Counted from the first letter of the stretch, positions 27,200 to 38,584 are shown. The stretch is DNA of 64,000 bases from Nakamurella endophytica (GCF_014646215.1 NZ_BMNA01000010.1:1-64000), one strand, 5' to 3'. Translations and numbers: made by a program. The notes: generated by a model from the sequence alone, not told the origin.

Positions 27200-29377
27200 T
27201 CAGGATCCGGCCGGTGCGGGCCCGTCGTCGTCGGGCAGCCGCGGGAGGTCCTCCGGGCGCACGTCCGCCCGGATCCGGACGTACCGCAGCGCATGCCGCC
27301 ACACGCCACCCTGCCGCCCGGTGTCCGCCGACACCTCGACGACCACGGTCGGTGCCACCCGGGTCAGCGGGACGGCCTCGCGGGACCGGGCGAACCGGCC
27401 ACCGCCGATCCGGTCTGGCCACGGGTGGTCCGGTTCGGCCGGTTGCAGCACGGCGGCGAGCGCGCGGGACTGCGCCGCGGTCAGCACCGTGGTCCGTCCG
27501 ACCAGCACCAGCTCGGTCCCCCGGTACAGACCGGCGACCACGGACTCGGGGGCGGTGCGCGACCCCAGGACGCCGCCGACCACGACCTCCTCGGTCTCCC
27601 GCGACTTGACCTTGATCCAGTCCCGCCGCCCTGCGGCGTAGGGCGTGTCGGCGCCCTTGGCGACCAGCCCCTCGACGCCCGCCGGCCGGTAGTCCGCCAT
27701 CCAGGCCCGGGCCTGGGCGACGTCGCCGGTGACCGGGGACAGCTGCAGCGGCGGTCGCCAGGGTGCGGCCCGCTCCAACCGGTCGCGCCGCTCCCGCAGC
27801 GGGCGGGGACGCAGGTCCTCGCCCCGGTCGGCGAGCAGGTCGAAGACGACGAACGACGCGGGGTGCGCCCGCACGGCGGCCGCCATGTCCCGCGGCCGGG
27901 TGGCGAGACGTCGCTGCAGCAGGTCGAAGTCGAGCCGGGCGCCGTTCCAGATGACGACCTCGCCGTCGGCCACGGTCCCGGGCGGGAGCTGCGCCCGGGC
28001 CGCGGCGGCGATCTCCGGGAACCGGTGGGTCAGGTCGTGGCCCTGCCGCGACCACAGCCGCACACCCTTCGCATCCCGCACCACCGCCAGGCGGTAGCCG
28101 TCCCACTTGAGCTCGTAGCGGCAGCCTCCCGGCAGCGCGTTCGGACCCGGCACGGCGTCCTCGGCGCGGGCCAGTTCCACGCCGACCGGCCCCGCCAGGC
28201 CCTCCGGCAGGGCGCGGTCCGCACCCTCCGTGCCGTGCTGAACGGCCCCGGGACCCGTGCCGTCCGTGCCGTCCGTGCCGTCCGTGCCGGACGCGACGGA
28301 CGTGCCCGGGGTGCCGGACGGGCCGTCCCCGCCACCGGCGCCGGTCGCGGCAGCCGGGTCGGCCGCGGAGGGTCCGGCGGCATCGTCACCTGTCGCCGGC
28401 CGGCGCGTCCAGGCCGGCGACGACGGGCCGCCGGGTCCGGCCCGCGCCCGCCGCCGAGCGGCCGTCGGCGGCGGACCGTCGGACCCGGTCGCGGCCGGGC
28501 CCGGCCACCCGGCGAGCGGGTCGATGCCGGCGGCCAGCCGGTCCAGGACCTGGCGGTGGTCGAGGTGGACGAGTCCGGGCTCGGTCAGCTCCGCCCAGGT
28601 GCGCGGGGCCGCCACGGTGGGCTCGTCCCGGCCGCGCAGCGAGTAGGGCGCGATCGTCGTCTTCTTCGCGTTGTTCTGGGACCAGTCGACCAGCACCTTG
28701 CCGGCCCGCAGCGCACGGGTCATCCGGGACACCACCAGTTGCGGCAGCTCCCGCTCCACGTGTTCGGCGACCTGCCGTGCCCAGTCCGACGCGGCGGCCG
28801 AGGTGATCGGCTGGTCCATCGGGACGTACAGGTGGACACCCTTGCTGCCGCTGGTCACCGGGACCGTCCGGGCGCCAAGCCCGTCCAGCCGCTCGCGGAT
28901 CAGCAGGGCGACCTCCACGCACTCGGCCAGCCCGACCCCGGGTCCGGGATCCAGGTCGAACACCACCCGGTCCGGCCAGCGGGTGGACCGCGTGGTGGTC
29001 GCCGGCCGGTCCGGGTCCGCGTCGTCCAGCCGCCACTGCGGGACGTGCACCTCGAGCGCCGCCACCTGCGCCAGCCAGGCCAACGCGGCCGGCCCGTCCA
29101 GCAGCGGGTACCACTTGGGACCGGAGGTGTGGTCCACCCGCACCCGGGTGAGCCAGTCCGGCACGCCGGGCTCGAGGTCCTTGGCGAAGAACGACTCGCC
29201 GTCGACCCCTTCGGGCCAGCGCTTGCGGGTGGCCGGACGACCGGCCAGGTGCGGCAGCATCGCCGGGGCCACCGCGACGTAGTACTCCAGCACCTGCGCC
29301 TTGGTGGTCCCGGTCCGCGGGTACAGCACCCGCTCGGGACGGGTCAACCGGACCGGGTGTCCGTCGATCCGCACCAC
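27200..29377 (-). CDS. ligD: LigD-type polymerase-ligase fusion (NHEJ)
   Basis: 725 aa. N-terminal primase-like polymerase domain (about 1-290): LTRPERVLYP, VFDLDPGPG with the metal aspartates, TSGSKGVHLYVP, DWSQNNAKKTTIAPYSLR. A 90-residue Gly/Ala linker with GTD repeats follows. C-terminal ATP-dependent ligase: catalytic Lys in CRYELKWDGYRLA, DGEVV, FDLL, EGLVAK, WIKVK, and an OB-fold tail. The 3'-phosphoesterase domain found between or before these in mycobacterial LigD is absent. No ku gene lies in the window. GTG 29377 gives VVRIDGHPVRLTRPERVLYP, the family beginning. Confidence 0.9.
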   Translation of the reverse strand: MVRIDGHPVRLTRPERVLYPRTGTTKAQVLEYYVAVAPAMLPHLAGRPATRKRWPEGVDGESFFAKDLEPGVPDWLTRVRVDHTSGPKWYPLLDGPAALAWLAQVAALEVHVPQWRLDDADPDRPATTTRSTRWPDRVVFDLDPGPGVGLAECVEVALLIRERLDGLGARTVPVTSGSKGVHLYVPMDQPITSAAASDWARQVAEHVERELPQLVVSRMTRALRAGKVLVDWSQNNAKKTTIAPYSLRGRDEPTVAAPRTWAELTEPGLVHLDHRQVLDRLAAGIDPLAGWPGPAATGSDGPPPTAARRRARAGPGGPSSPAWTRRPATGDDAAGPSAADPAAATGAGGGDGPSGTPGTSVASGTDGTDGTDGTGPGAVQHGTEGADRALPEGLAGPVGVELARAEDAVPGPNALPGGCRYELKWDGYRLAVVRDAKGVRLWSRQGHDLTHRFPEIAAAARAQLPPGTVADGEVVIWNGARLDFDLLQRRLATRPRDMAAAVRAHPASFVVFDLLADRGEDLRPRPLRERRDRLERAAPWRPPLQLSPVTGDVAQARAWMADYRPAGVEGLVAKGADTPYAAGRRDWIKVKSRETEEVVVGGVLGSRTAPESVVAGLYRGTELVLVGRTTVLTAAQSRALAAVLQPAEPDHPWPDRIGGGRFARSREAVPLTRVAPTVVVEVSADTGRQGGVWRHALRYVRIRADVRPEDLPRLPDDDGPAPAGS
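28257..28283. repeat. 9-bp in-frame tandem repeat in ligD
   Basis: Three units of GTGCCGTCC encode Gly-Thr-Asp repeats in the linker between the polymerase and ligase domains. Confidence 0.85.
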
Positions 29378-29521
29378 GCCGGTCAGCCCCGCCCGGCACC
29401 GGTGTCCGGCGCCGTCGACAGGGGCGCCGGCCCGGGCCGGCTGTCGGTGCTGAGCGGTGCCACGGCCACGATCGTCCCTCGCCCCTGTGTGGTGCGGGCC
29501 GGGAGGGTCGCCGACACCTCG

Positions 29522-30451
29522 CTACCCGGCCGCGCGCTCGAGCTCCATGCCCAGGTCCAGCACCGGGCTGGAGTGGGTGAGCGCACCGACGGCCAGGAAG
29601 TCGACGCCGGTCGCAGCGACCTCATGGGCCCGATCCACGGTCAGGCCGCCCGACGACTCCAGCCGCACCCCGCTGTGCGCGGCGTCGCGGCGGCGCACCG
29701 CCTCTGCCGTGTCGGTCAGCGAGAAGTTGTCCAGCAGAACCAGTTCCGCGCCGCAGCCGACGGCTTCGTCGAACTGCTCGAGGGTGTCGACCTCGACCTC
29801 GGTGTCGACGCCCGGCGCCCCGGACCGGACCGCCGCGATGGCGGCGGTCACCGACCCGGCGGCCTCGACGTGGTTGTCCTTGATCAGCGCGGCGTCGCCC
29901 AGGCTCATCCGGTGGTTCACCCCGCCACCGCAGCGGACGGCGTACTTCTCGAGGGCGCGGAGCCCGGGCAGCGTCTTGCGGGTGTCCCGGATGCGGGCGC
30001 CGGTGCCGGCGACCGCGTCGACCCAGCGGCGCGTGGTGGTGGCGATCCCGCTCAGGTGGCCGAGCAGGTTCAATGCGGTGCGCTCGGCCGTCAGCAGCCC
30101 GCGTACCGGACCCCGGACCACCAGCACCGGTTCACCGGCGGTCATCGCGGTCCCGTCCGGGGCGGCCTGCTCGACGACGAGATCCGCACCGAGCAGGGTG
30201 TCCAGGACGGCCAGCGCGACGGGCACCCCGGCCAGCACGCCGGGGGTGCGCGGGGTGAGCCGGGCCCGCCCCCGGGCCTGCGCCGGGACGGTGGCCAGGG
30301 TGGTCACGTCGGGCCCGTCCGCGAGGTCCTCGGACAGCGCGGACCGGACGACGGCCGCCACCGCGTCCGCGTCGAGGCCGGCGTCGCGGACGGCGGCGAC
30401 GGTGGCCGGCGACCAGCGCGCCGGGTCGACGACCGGCAGGGCGGCGCTCAC
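29522..30451 (-). CDS. nadC: Nicotinate-nucleotide pyrophosphorylase (QPRTase)
   Basis: 309 aa. Makes nicotinate mononucleotide from quinolinate and PRPP. Seen: TAERTALNLLGHLSGIATTT, RDTRKTLPGLRALEKYAVRCGGGVNHR, IKDNH, LLDNF and LESSGGL. GTG 30451 overlaps the nadB stop (GTGA). Third gene of nadA-nadB-nadC. The 144 bp to ligD hold no recognised signal. Confidence 0.97.
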   Translation of the reverse strand: MSAALPVVDPARWSPATVAAVRDAGLDADAVAAVVRSALSEDLADGPDVTTLATVPAQARGRARLTPRTPGVLAGVPVALAVLDTLLGADLVVEQAAPDGTAMTAGEPVLVVRGPVRGLLTAERTALNLLGHLSGIATTTRRWVDAVAGTGARIRDTRKTLPGLRALEKYAVRCGGGVNHRMSLGDAALIKDNHVEAAGSVTAAIAAVRSGAPGVDTEVEVDTLEQFDEAVGCGAELVLLDNFSLTDTAEAVRRRDAAHSGVRLESSGGLTVDRAHEVAATGVDFLAVGALTHSSPVLDLGMELERAAG

Positions 30452-32208
30452 GAGGCCACCGCCGCGCCGAGGCCGGTGCGCACGGCGGCGGGGCCGGCGG
30501 TGAGCACCCCGTCGACCAGCTGCACCACCACCGGGACGGCAGCGCGAGCGGTGCGAGGGGCGTCGGTCCGTACGTGCGCACCGCGGGTCTCCGCCCGGGC
30601 GGCCGCGGCCACCACCACCGCCGCGGACGCCAGTGCCGCCGCCGTCGCCGGGTCGTCGACCGGCCCGGCGGCCTGCCGGAGTGCTTCGCCCAACACGCCG
30701 GCCAACCCGTCGGCGTCCCGCCCGATCCCGACCGACCGGCTCATCGCCTGCTGCAGCACCGACCGCGGGCCGTCCTCCGGGCGCGCGGCCGCCGGATGAG
30801 CCGTGCCGCCGGCGCCGGGCTCCGCCACCGGCGCCCGGACGGTGTGCAGGTGCTCGCCGTCCGCCCCGGTGAGCAGCGCCGGCCCGACGCCGACCTCCGG
30901 TCCGGTCCCGGATCCCGACAGGTCGGCGAGCACGGCGCGGGCGACGCGCTCGCCCAGCACCAGGCCCTCCAGCAGGGAGTTGGACGCCAGCCGGTTGGCG
31001 CCGTGCAGGCCGGTGCGCGCGACCTCACCCACCGCGTACAGCCCCGGGACCGTGCTGCGCCCGTGAAGGTCGGTGACGACGCCCCCGCAGTGGTAGTGCG
31101 CGGCGGGCGCCACCGGGATCGGCTCGCGGGCCGGGTCGACGCTGGCGGCTCGGCAGCTGGCCGTGACGGTCGGGAAGCGCCGGGCGAAGACCTCGGCCGG
31201 AATGCCGGTCGCGTCGAGGAAGACGTGGTCGCGGACGCCACCGGGCGACTGCGCCATCCGCCTGCTCACAGCCAGCGAGACGACGTCCCGCGGTGCCAGG
31301 TCTGCCAGCGGGTGCACACCCGCCATCACCCGGGCGCCGGTGGCGTCCACCAGCACCGCGCCCTCGCCGCGGACCGCCTCGGTCACCAGCGGCCGGTGAC
31401 CGCGCGCCCGCGGGCCGCTCCACAGCACCGTCGGGTGGAACTGCAGGAACTCCAGGTCGGCCAGCGCCGCGCCGGCCCGCAGCGCCAGGGCGAGCCCGTC
31501 ACCCGTGGCCACCCATGGGTTCGTCGTCGCCGCCCACAGCTGCCCGGCGCCGCCGGTGGCCAGCACCACGGCACGGGCGCGCAGCACCCGGGTGTCCGGC
31601 CGGATCCCCGTCGAGGGCTCCGGGTCGGGGGACCCGACGGACGGGTGCGGGGTGCCCGCGACCGCGGCGGCGTCCGCGGCAATGACGGCGCCGGTCACCC
31701 GGCCGTCGTCGACCACCAGCTCGACCACCCTGTGGCCGGCGAGCACCGCGGGCCGGCCGGGGACGGCCAGCAGCGCCCGTTCCACCTCGGCACCGGTGGC
31801 GTCGCCGCCGGCGTGCACGACGCGGTCCGCGCTGTGCCCGCCCTCGCGGGTGCGGAGCAGCCGAGCCGGGTCGCCGGGCGCCGTGTCGAACACCGCGCCG
31901 CGGCGGCGCAGCCGGTCCAGCGCGGCGGCGCCGTCACCGAGGATGGCGGCCACCGCCGCCGGGTCGGCCAGGCCGGCCGCGGCGACGAGGGTGTCCTCGA
32001 CGTGCGCGCCGACGCTGTCGCCGGGCGCGTGGCCGGCGCCGACGACGGCGATGCCACCCTGCGCCCAGCGGGTGTTGGACTCCTCGGCGGTGCCCTTGGT
32101 GACCACCAGCACGGACAGCCCGGCCGCCGCCGCGTCGGCCGCCGCGGTGAGCCCGGCGACGCCGGACCCGATCACCAGCAGGTCCACGTCGGCCCGGTCC
32201 CCGGTCAC
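30448..32208 (-). CDS. nadB: L-aspartate oxidase
   Basis: 586 aa flavoprotein, oxidises aspartate to iminoaspartate for NAD synthesis. FAD-binding [23 protein letters not shown] at the N-terminus, [53 protein letters not shown] and [21 protein letters not shown] 32208 overlaps the nadA stop. The 40-residue C-terminal region is shorter than in the succinate dehydrogenase paralogues, as expected for NadB. Confidence 0.97.
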   Translation of the reverse strand: MTGDRADVDLLVIGSGVAGLTAAADAAAAGLSVLVVTKGTAEESNTRWAQGGIAVVGAGHAPGDSVGAHVEDTLVAAAGLADPAAVAAILGDGAAALDRLRRRGAVFDTAPGDPARLLRTREGGHSADRVVHAGGDATGAEVERALLAVPGRPAVLAGHRVVELVVDDGRVTGAVIAADAAAVAGTPHPSVGSPDPEPSTGIRPDTRVLRARAVVLATGGAGQLWAATTNPWVATGDGLALALRAGAALADLEFLQFHPTVLWSGPRARGHRPLVTEAVRGEGAVLVDATGARVMAGVHPLADLAPRDVVSLAVSRRMAQSPGGVRDHVFLDATGIPAEVFARRFPTVTASCRAASVDPAREPIPVAPAAHYHCGGVVTDLHGRSTVPGLYAVGEVARTGLHGANRLASNSLLEGLVLGERVARAVLADLSGSGTGPEVGVGPALLTGADGEHLHTVRAPVAEPGAGGTAHPAAARPEDGPRSVLQQAMSRSVGIGRDADGLAGVLGEALRQAAGPVDDPATAAALASAAVVVAAAARAETRGAHVRTDAPRTARAAVPVVVQLVDGVLTAGPAAVRTGLGAAVAS

Positions 32209-33260
32209 TCGGCACCGCCGGGGGTGCCGACCTCGATCATCCGCTGCACGGCGCGGCGGGCCCGGGCGGCGGTGTCCGGGTCCACGGTCACCTCGTCGCG
32301 CAGCTCGACCAGCGAGCGTTCCAGGGCGCGCGGGGTGATCATCTTCATGTACCGGCACGACGCCCGGTCGTTCACCGGCAGGAAGTCCACACCCGGTGCG
32401 GCGCGCCGCAGCTGGTGGATCATCCCGACCTCCGTGGCGACGAGCACCTGGCGGCTGCGGGTCCGGGAGGCCGCCTGCACCATGTCACCGGTCGACAGGA
32501 TGCGCACCCGGTCGGCGGGCACCGCCCCCGCCCCGGCCAGGTACAGGGCGCTCGTCGCGCACCCGCACTCAGGGTGCACGTAGAGCTCGGCGTCGGGGTG
32601 GGCCGCGGCCGTGGCCGCGAGCTGGTCCCCATTGATGCCGGCGTGCACGTGGCACTCCCCGCCCCACACCAGGACGTTGTCCCGGCGCAGCACCCGGCGC
32701 ACGTGCGCGCCGAGGAACTGGTCGGGACCGAACAGCACCGTCCGGTCGGCGGGCATCGAGGCGACCACCTCCACCGCGTTCGACGAGGTGCAGCAGATGT
32801 CCGTCTCGGCCTTCACCGCCGCGGTGGTGTTGACGTAGGAGACGACCACCGCACCCGGGTGCTCGGCCTTCCACGCCCGCAGCTGCTCGGCGGTCAGCGA
32901 GTCGGCCAGCGAGCAGCCCGCCCGGGCGTCCGGGATGAGCACCGTCCGGTCCGGCGAGAGGATCTTGGCCGTCTCTGCCATGAAGTGCACACCGCAGAAC
33001 ACGATCGTCGACTGCGAGGCCGTGGCGGCGATGCGGGACAGCGCCAGCGAGTCCCCGACGTGGTCGGCGACGTCCTGGACCGCCGGCAGCTGGTAGTTGT
33101 GCGCGAGGATCACCGCGTCCCGCTGCCGCGCGAGAGCTCGCACCCGCTCGGCCCAGCCGGCGTCGGGCACCCGCCCGTCGTCGGCGGCCGCGGTCTCGTA
33201 CGGCGCCGGCGCGCCGGCGTCCTGGGTGGCGGTGTCGGGCAGGGCGGGCGCAACGGTCAT
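32205..33260 (-). CDS. nadA: Quinolinate synthase
   Basis: 351 aa [4Fe-4S] enzyme condensing iminoaspartate with [41 protein letters not shown], and cluster cysteines in [17 protein letters not shown] and [10 protein letters not shown]. First gene of nadABC; ATG 33260 has AGGAG upstream. The operator of NrtR lies 45 bp upstream, so repression when NAD is ample is likely. A GC hairpin at 33281-33306 falls in the leader. Confidence 0.97.
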   Translation of the reverse strand: MTVAPALPDTATQDAGAPAPYETAAADDGRVPDAGWAERVRALARQRDAVILAHNYQLPAVQDVADHVGDSLALSRIAATASQSTIVFCGVHFMAETAKILSPDRTVLIPDARAGCSLADSLTAEQLRAWKAEHPGAVVVSYVNTTAAVKAETDICCTSSNAVEVVASMPADRTVLFGPDQFLGAHVRRVLRRDNVLVWGGECHVHAGINGDQLAATAAAHPDAELYVHPECGCATSALYLAGAGAVPADRVRILSTGDMVQAASRTRSRQVLVATEVGMIHQLRRAAPGVDFLPVNDRASCRYMKMITPRALERSLVELRDEVTVDPDTAARARRAVQRMIEVGTPGGAE

Positions 33261-33305
33261 CGCTGACTCCTGGAGACGGACCCCGCCGGACTCCCGGCGG
33301 GCGGG

Positions 33306-33328
33306 GTTTTCGACTTATAATCGAAAAC
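33306..33328. promoter_or_regulatory. NrtR operator and overlapping nrtR -10
   Basis: Perfect inverted repeat GTTTTCGA-N7-TCGAAAAC between nadA and nrtR. Its spacer region contains TATAAT (33316-33321), 7 nt before the nrtR ATG; on the other strand it would cover the nadA promoter. The arms agree with the remembered actinobacterial NrtR motif. Confidence 0.88.
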
Positions 33329-34060
33329 ATGCCCCATAGTAGCAGTCCTGCTGCAGGTGCCTCGCCGCCCGAGACCCGCGTGGAGGTCCTGGCCGCGGTG
33401 TTCACCACCCGGCCGCGGGCGGACGGCACCCTGGACCTGGACGTGCTGCTCTGGCAGCGGGCGATGGACCCGGACGCCGGACGCTGGGCGTTGCCCGGCG
33501 GGGTCGTGGGTCCCGACGAGGACGTCGACCAGTCGGCGCGCCGGCAGCTGGCGGACAAGGTGGACCTGACGCGGGTCGCCCACCTCGAGCAGATCGGCGT
33601 GTTCTCGGACCCCGGGCGGGTGCCCGGCGCCCGCGTCGTCGCCACCGGCTTCCTCGGTCTGGTCCCCCTCGGTGCGGAGCCGTCGTTGCCGCCGGACACC
33701 CGCTGGCATCCCGTGGCGGCGCTGCCGCCGACGGCGCTGGACCACGGCGGGATCACCGGACGGGCGGCCGGCCGGCTGCGGGCCAAGCTGTCCTACACCA
33801 ACATCGGGTTCGCGCTGGCCCCGGCGGAGTTCACCCTGGCCACCCTGCGGCGGGTCTACGCGGCAGCGCTGGGGCACGACGTCGACCCCACCAACCTGCA
33901 CCGGATCCTGCTGCGCCGCGGCATGCTCGAGCCGACCGGCACCACCGCCCCGCCCGGGCCGGCCGGTGGCCGGCCGGCGGCCCTGCAGCGGTTCACCGTG
34001 TCGGAGCTGCGGGTCACCGACCCGTTCGCGGCGTTCCGTCCGCCGGACCGGCCGGCCTGA
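33329..34060 (+). CDS. nrtR: NrtR, Nudix-related repressor of NAD biosynthesis
   Basis: 243 aa. N-terminal Nudix-like domain (VLAAVFTTRP, WALPGGVVGPDEDVDQSARRQLADKV) without a complete catalytic Nudix box, followed by a winged helix (LSYTNIGFALAPAEFTLATLRRVYAAALGHDVDPTNLHRILLRRGML). Such proteins bind ADP-ribose and repress NAD genes; it is divergent from nadABC. ATG 33329 immediately follows the operator and lies 7 nt after TATAAT, implying a leaderless mRNA. The 3' end overlaps the convergent membrane protein gene by 47 bp. Confidence 0.93.
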   Translation: MPHSSSPAAGASPPETRVEVLAAVFTTRPRADGTLDLDVLLWQRAMDPDAGRWALPGGVVGPDEDVDQSARRQLADKVDLTRVAHLEQIGVFSDPGRVPGARVVATGFLGLVPLGAEPSLPPDTRWHPVAALPPTALDHGGITGRAAGRLRAKLSYTNIGFALAPAEFTLATLRRVYAAALGHDVDPTNLHRILLRRGMLEPTGTTAPPGPAGGRPAALQRFTVSELRVTDPFAAFRPPDRPA

Positions 34061-35024
34061 TCGAAGTCTCCGGCATCGCGTCCGGCAGCGGCCCGCCCGG
34101 TCCCGCCCCGGCCGGCTCGATCGGCGTCTCCGGCGTCGCGTCCGGCAGCGGTCCGCCCGGTCCCGCCCCGGCCGGACGGTCGGGGTCGCCCGCCGCGGAC
34201 CAGCCGGGGCCGGGCTCGTCGGGACGGACGGCGGCCCACACCGCGTCCGCGCGCTGCTGGTACCAGGCGCCGCCGCCGTGCGGTGCCGCGGAGGTGCGGT
34301 CCCCGGCTGGCCACGCTCCGCGCTGCCCGGCCGCGCCGGCGTACCCGTCGGCCGGGTCCCTTGCGTCCGGATACCCGGTCACCTCGGGGTCCGACCCGTG
34401 GTCGCCGGCGGCGTCCGGGCCTCGGCGGCCCTCGGAGCGGCCCAGGTCCGGTTGCCCGTTCCACAGCACCAGCACGGTGTAGGTCACCACCGCCAGCGCC
34501 GGCTGGGCGAGGACCACCATGGCGTTGCCCAGCACGGGCGGGGCGAACACCAGCCGGGCCGCGGACGAGGCCCCGACCGACGCCGGGTCGACGCCTGGGG
34601 CGATCACCCGGCCCACCAGGTAGCCGGTCAGCGCCCCGACGCCGTTGGCCACGCCGACCGCGACCAGCGCGACGGTGCCGCGGACGGACCGCGCCCCCCA
34701 CGCCGCGACGGCGACGCACACCCCGACCACGATGCCCAGCACGGCGAACATGGCCACCGAGGTCCACTGGTGGACCGACTCCGTGGGCAGCGCCGCGTAC
34801 CCGCCGTCCTTGGCGACCTGGAACTGCTCCCCCGGCGCCAGCGCGGCCCACAGCACCGCCTGCCCCACACCGAGCAGCACACACGCGGCGAGCAGCACGC
34901 CGCCGAACCGCCACAGCCGCAGCTCGGCGCGCAGCCGGTCCACCGGGTCGCGCGCACTCCCCCGCGATGCGGCGCCGTCCGCCGGACCGGCGGTCGGCTG
35001 CCGGTACATGTCCGCCACGCTCAT
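34014..35024 (-). CDS. Four-helix membrane protein downstream of dnaE1
   Basis: 336 aa, not securely recognised; layout recalls DUF2567-like actinobacterial proteins. About four membrane helices between residues 40 and 185 ([80 protein letters not shown]), then a long Pro/Gly/Asp cytoplasmic tail with two near copies of [16 protein letters not shown] 35024 overlaps the dnaE1 stop by 4 bp. The last 47 bp overlap nrtR on the opposite strand. Confidence 0.75.
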   Translation of the reverse strand: MSVADMYRQPTAGPADGAASRGSARDPVDRLRAELRLWRFGGVLLAACVLLGVGQAVLWAALAPGEQFQVAKDGGYAALPTESVHQWTSVAMFAVLGIVVGVCVAVAAWGARSVRGTVALVAVGVANGVGALTGYLVGRVIAPGVDPASVGASSAARLVFAPPVLGNAMVVLAQPALAVVTYTVLVLWNGQPDLGRSEGRRGPDAAGDHGSDPEVTGYPDARDPADGYAGAAGQRGAWPAGDRTSAAPHGGGAWYQQRADAVWAAVRPDEPGPGWSAAGDPDRPAGAGPGGPLPDATPETPIEPAGAGPGGPLPDAMPETSIRPAGPADGTPRTGR

Positions 35025-38000
35025 GCCAGGCAGTCCGCGCCGAGAAGCGCCTTGAGGTCGCCCATCAGCGCCGACGTCGGCGTGACCCGGAGGCCGTCGT
35101 CCAGCCGCAGGGTCGTCGCGCGCGGACCGGACAGCAGCCGCAGGTGCACGGCAGTGGTGCCGGGGTGCGCCTGGAGGACGTCGCGCAGCCGGTCCACCAC
35201 CGGTGGGGTGCAGCGCGCCGCGGTGAGCGTCAGCTGCATGGGCCCGCGGCCGACGGACGTGGTCAGGTCGGGCAGCACGACGGTCTGCGCGTGCAGGCTG
35301 AGCCGGTCGTCGCTGCGCGCCACCCGGCCCTTGACCAGCACCACGGCGTCCTCGGCGAGCAGCAGCCCGAAGTCGGCGTAGACCTTGGGGAAGAAGGCCA
35401 CCTCGACGCCGCCGGCCAGGTCCTCCAGCGTGGCGGACGCCCAGGGGTCGCCCTTCTTGGTCAGCCGGCGCTGCAGCCCGGTGAGGATGCCGCCGACCGT
35501 GACGGTGGCGCGGTCGGGGACGGTGCCGTCGATCAGCTCCGGGATCGACGCGTCCGACTGCGCGGCCAGCACGTGCTCGACACCGGCCAGCGGGTGCCCG
35601 GAGACGTACAGCCCGAGCATCTCGCGCTCGAAGCCCAGCCGCAGCTTGCTGTCCCACTCGGTGTCCGGCACCTGGCCGTGGAACCCGGCGCCGCGGTCCT
35701 CCTGGGTCATCTCGCCGAACAGGTCGAACTGGCCGGCGGCCTCGGCGCGCTTGAGCGAGAGCACCGCGTCGATCGCCTCGGCGTGCACCATCAGCAGGCC
35801 CTTGCGCGGGTGGCCCAGCGAGTCGAACGCGCCGGCCTTGATCAGCGACTCGACGACCTTCTTGTTGCAGGCCAGCGCGTCGACCTTGTCCAGGAAGTCG
35901 AAGAAGCCGGTGTAGGCGCCCTTGTCCTTGCGGCACGCGATGATCGAGCCGACGACGTTGGTGCCCACGTTGCGGATGGCCGAGAGGCCGAAGCGGATGT
36001 CCGTGCCCACCGGTGCGAAGTTGCGGACCGAGGCGTTGACGTCCGGCGGCAGCACGGTGATGCCCATGGTCCGGCACTCGGCCAGGTAGACGGCCATCTT
36101 GTCCTTGTCGTCGCCCACCGAGGTGAGCAGCGCCGCCATGTACTCGGCCGGGTAGTTGGCCTTGAGGTACGCGGTCCAGTAGGACACCAGCCCGTACGCC
36201 GCGGAGTGGGCCTTGTTGAAGGCGTAGTCGGAGAACGGCAGCAGGATGTCCCAGAGCGTCTTGACCGCGCCGGTGGAGTAGCCGCGCTCGGCCATGCCGG
36301 CGGCGAACTTCTCGAACTGCGCGTCCAGCTCGGACTTCTTCTTCTTGCCCATCGCCCGCCGCAGCAGGTCGGCGGCGCCCAGCGAGAACCCGGCCACCCG
36401 CTGGGCGATGGCCATGACCTGCTCCTGGTAGACGATCAGCCCGTAGGTGTCGTCCAGGATGTCGGCCAGCGGCTCGGCCAGCTCCGGGTGGATCGGCACG
36501 ACCGGCTTCCGCGCGTTCTTGCGGTCGGCGTACTCGTTGTGCGAGTTGGCACCCATCGGACCGGGCCGGTAGAGCGCGCCGACGGCGGAGATGTCCTCGA
36601 AGTTGTCCGGGCGCATGGACCGCAGCAGGGCACGCATCGGGCCGCCGTCGAGCTGGAAGACGCCGAGCGTGTCGCCGCGGGCCAGCAGTCCGAAGGTGGC
36701 GGCGTCGTCCAGCGGGAGCTCCTCGAGCACCACCGTCTCGCCGCGGTTCGCCTGGATGTTCTCCAGCGCGTCGTCCAGGACCGTGAGGTTGCGCAGCCCC
36801 AGGAAGTCCATCTTGATCAACCCGAGCCGCTCGCAGGTCGGGTAGTCGAACTGGGTGATGATCGCGCCGTCCTGCTCCCGCTTCATGATCGGGATCAGGT
36901 CCAGCAGCGGCTCCGACGACATGATCACGCCGGCGGCGTGCACGCCCCACTGCCGCTTGAGGCCCTCGAGCCCCCTCGCCATCTCGACGACCTGCTTGAC
37001 CTCGGGGTCGCTGTCCACCAGGGAGCGGAACTCGCCGCCCTCGGAGTAGCGGTCGTGGGACGGGTCGAAGATCTTGGCCAGCGGCACGTCCTTGCCCATC
37101 ACCGGCGGCGGCATGACCTTGGTGATCCGGTCGCCGACCGAGAAAGGCATGCCCTGCACCCGGGCCGAGTCCTTGACCGCCTGCTTGGCCTTGATGGTGC
37201 CGTAGGTGACGATCTGCGCGACCCGGTCGTCGCCGTACTTCTCGGTCACGTAGCGGATGACGTCGCCACGGCGGCGCTCGTCGAAGTCCACGTCGAAGTC
37301 GGGCATGGAGACGCGGTCGGGGTTGAGGAAGCGCTCGAACAGCAGCCCGTGGTGCAGCGGGTTCAGGTCGGTGATGCGCATGGCGTAGGCGACCATCGAG
37401 CCGGCACCGGACCCGCGTCCCGGACCCACCCGGATGCCGTTGTTCTTGGCCCAGTTGATGAAGTCGGCGACCACCAGGAAGTAGCCCGGGAACCGCATCT
37501 GGACGATGATCCCGACCTCGTAGTCGGCCCTGGCCCGCACCTCGGCGGGGATGCCGTCCGGGAACCGGTCGTGCAGGCCGCGCTCGACCTCCTTGACGAA
37601 CCAACTCTGCTCGTCCTCGCCGTCGGGCACGGGGAACCGCGGCATGTAGGACGCCGACTCGTCGAACTCGACGTGGCAGCGCTCGGCGACTAGCAGGGTG
37701 TTGTCGCACGCGGAGCGCAGGTCGTACTTGTCCGCCCAGAGCCGCCGCATCTCCGCCGGTGACTTGAGGTAGAAGTCGCGGGCGTCGAACTTGAAGCGGT
37801 TGGGGTCGTCCAGGGTCTTGCCCGATTGGACGCAGAGCAGCGCCTCGTGCGAGTCGGCGTCCGACTCGTGGACGTAGTGCAGGTCGTTGGTGGCCAGCAG
37901 CGGCAGGTCGAGGTCCTTGGCCAGCCGGAGCAGGTCGCTGCGCACCCGGGTCTCGATGCCGAGCCCGTGGTCCATCAGCTCCATGAAGTAGTTGCCGGCA

Positions 38001-38584
38001 CCGAAGATGTCCCGGAACTCGGCGGCGCTCTCCACCGCCTTGGCGTAGTTGCCGATCCGCAGCCAGGTCTGCACCTCGCCCGACGGGCAACCGGTCGTCG
38101 CGATCAGGCCGCCGGCGTACTGGTTCAGCAGCTCGCGGTCCGCCCGCGGCTTGTAGTAGTAGCCCTCGATCGAGCTGCGGGAGGCCAGCCGGAACAGGTT
38201 GTGCATGCCGGCCGTGTCCTGCGCGAGCAGGGTCATGTGGGTGTACGCGCCGGCGCCGGAGACGTCGTCCTCGCCGCCCTCGGCCCAGCGGACGCCGCGC
38301 CGCTCGAAGCGGGACGTGCCCGGCGTGACGTAGGCCTCCATGCCGATGATCGGGTTGATCCCGGCCGCCTTGGCCTGCCGGTAGAAGTCGTGCGCGCCGA
38401 AGACGTTGCCGTGGTCGGTCATGGCCAGCGCCGGCATGCCGAGCTCGGCGGTGCGCTGGAACAGCTGGCCGAGCCGGGCGGCGCCGTCGAGCATCGAGTA
38501 CTCGGTGTGCACGTGCAGGTGGACGAAGGAGTCTCCCGACGCCGCGCTTCCGCCCGATCCGGTCCCGCCCGCACTCGCCGTCAC
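35021..38584 (-). CDS. dnaE1: Replicative DNA polymerase III alpha subunit
   Basis: 1187 aa, the size of actinobacterial DnaE1. PHP domain ([34 protein letters not shown]), polymerase core with the catalytic aspartates in [19 protein letters not shown], HhH region, and a C-terminal OB fold ([24 protein letters not shown]). Essential replicative polymerase, loaded by the clamp loader. GTG 38584 is used. Its upstream 315-bp region (38585-38899), shared with a divergent gene, shows only the promoter noted for that gene. Confidence 0.98.
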   Translation of the reverse strand: MTASAGGTGSGGSAASGDSFVHLHVHTEYSMLDGAARLGQLFQRTAELGMPALAMTDHGNVFGAHDFYRQAKAAGINPIIGMEAYVTPGTSRFERRGVRWAEGGEDDVSGAGAYTHMTLLAQDTAGMHNLFRLASRSSIEGYYYKPRADRELLNQYAGGLIATTGCPSGEVQTWLRIGNYAKAVESAAEFRDIFGAGNYFMELMDHGLGIETRVRSDLLRLAKDLDLPLLATNDLHYVHESDADSHEALLCVQSGKTLDDPNRFKFDARDFYLKSPAEMRRLWADKYDLRSACDNTLLVAERCHVEFDESASYMPRFPVPDGEDEQSWFVKEVERGLHDRFPDGIPAEVRARADYEVGIIVQMRFPGYFLVVADFINWAKNNGIRVGPGRGSGAGSMVAYAMRITDLNPLHHGLLFERFLNPDRVSMPDFDVDFDERRRGDVIRYVTEKYGDDRVAQIVTYGTIKAKQAVKDSARVQGMPFSVGDRITKVMPPPVMGKDVPLAKIFDPSHDRYSEGGEFRSLVDSDPEVKQVVEMARGLEGLKRQWGVHAAGVIMSSEPLLDLIPIMKREQDGAIITQFDYPTCERLGLIKMDFLGLRNLTVLDDALENIQANRGETVVLEELPLDDAATFGLLARGDTLGVFQLDGGPMRALLRSMRPDNFEDISAVGALYRPGPMGANSHNEYADRKNARKPVVPIHPELAEPLADILDDTYGLIVYQEQVMAIAQRVAGFSLGAADLLRRAMGKKKKSELDAQFEKFAAGMAERGYSTGAVKTLWDILLPFSDYAFNKAHSAAYGLVSYWTAYLKANYPAEYMAALLTSVGDDKDKMAVYLAECRTMGITVLPPDVNASVRNFAPVGTDIRFGLSAIRNVGTNVVGSIIACRKDKGAYTGFFDFLDKVDALACNKKVVESLIKAGAFDSLGHPRKGLLMVHAEAIDAVLSLKRAEAAGQFDLFGEMTQEDRGAGFHGQVPDTEWDSKLRLGFEREMLGLYVSGHPLAGVEHVLAAQSDASIPELIDGTVPDRATVTVGGILTGLQRRLTKKGDPWASATLEDLAGGVEVAFFPKVYADFGLLLAEDAVVLVKGRVARSDDRLSLHAQTVVLPDLTTSVGRGPMQLTLTAARCTPPVVDRLRDVLQAHPGTTAVHLRLLSGPRATTLRLDDGLRVTPTSALMGDLKALLGADCLA

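Noticed and set aside
33281-33310. GC hairpin followed by TTTT resembling a plus-strand terminator
   Set aside because: Nothing is transcribed toward it on the plus strand; it lies in the nadA leader, and the TTTT belongs to the NrtR operator arm.
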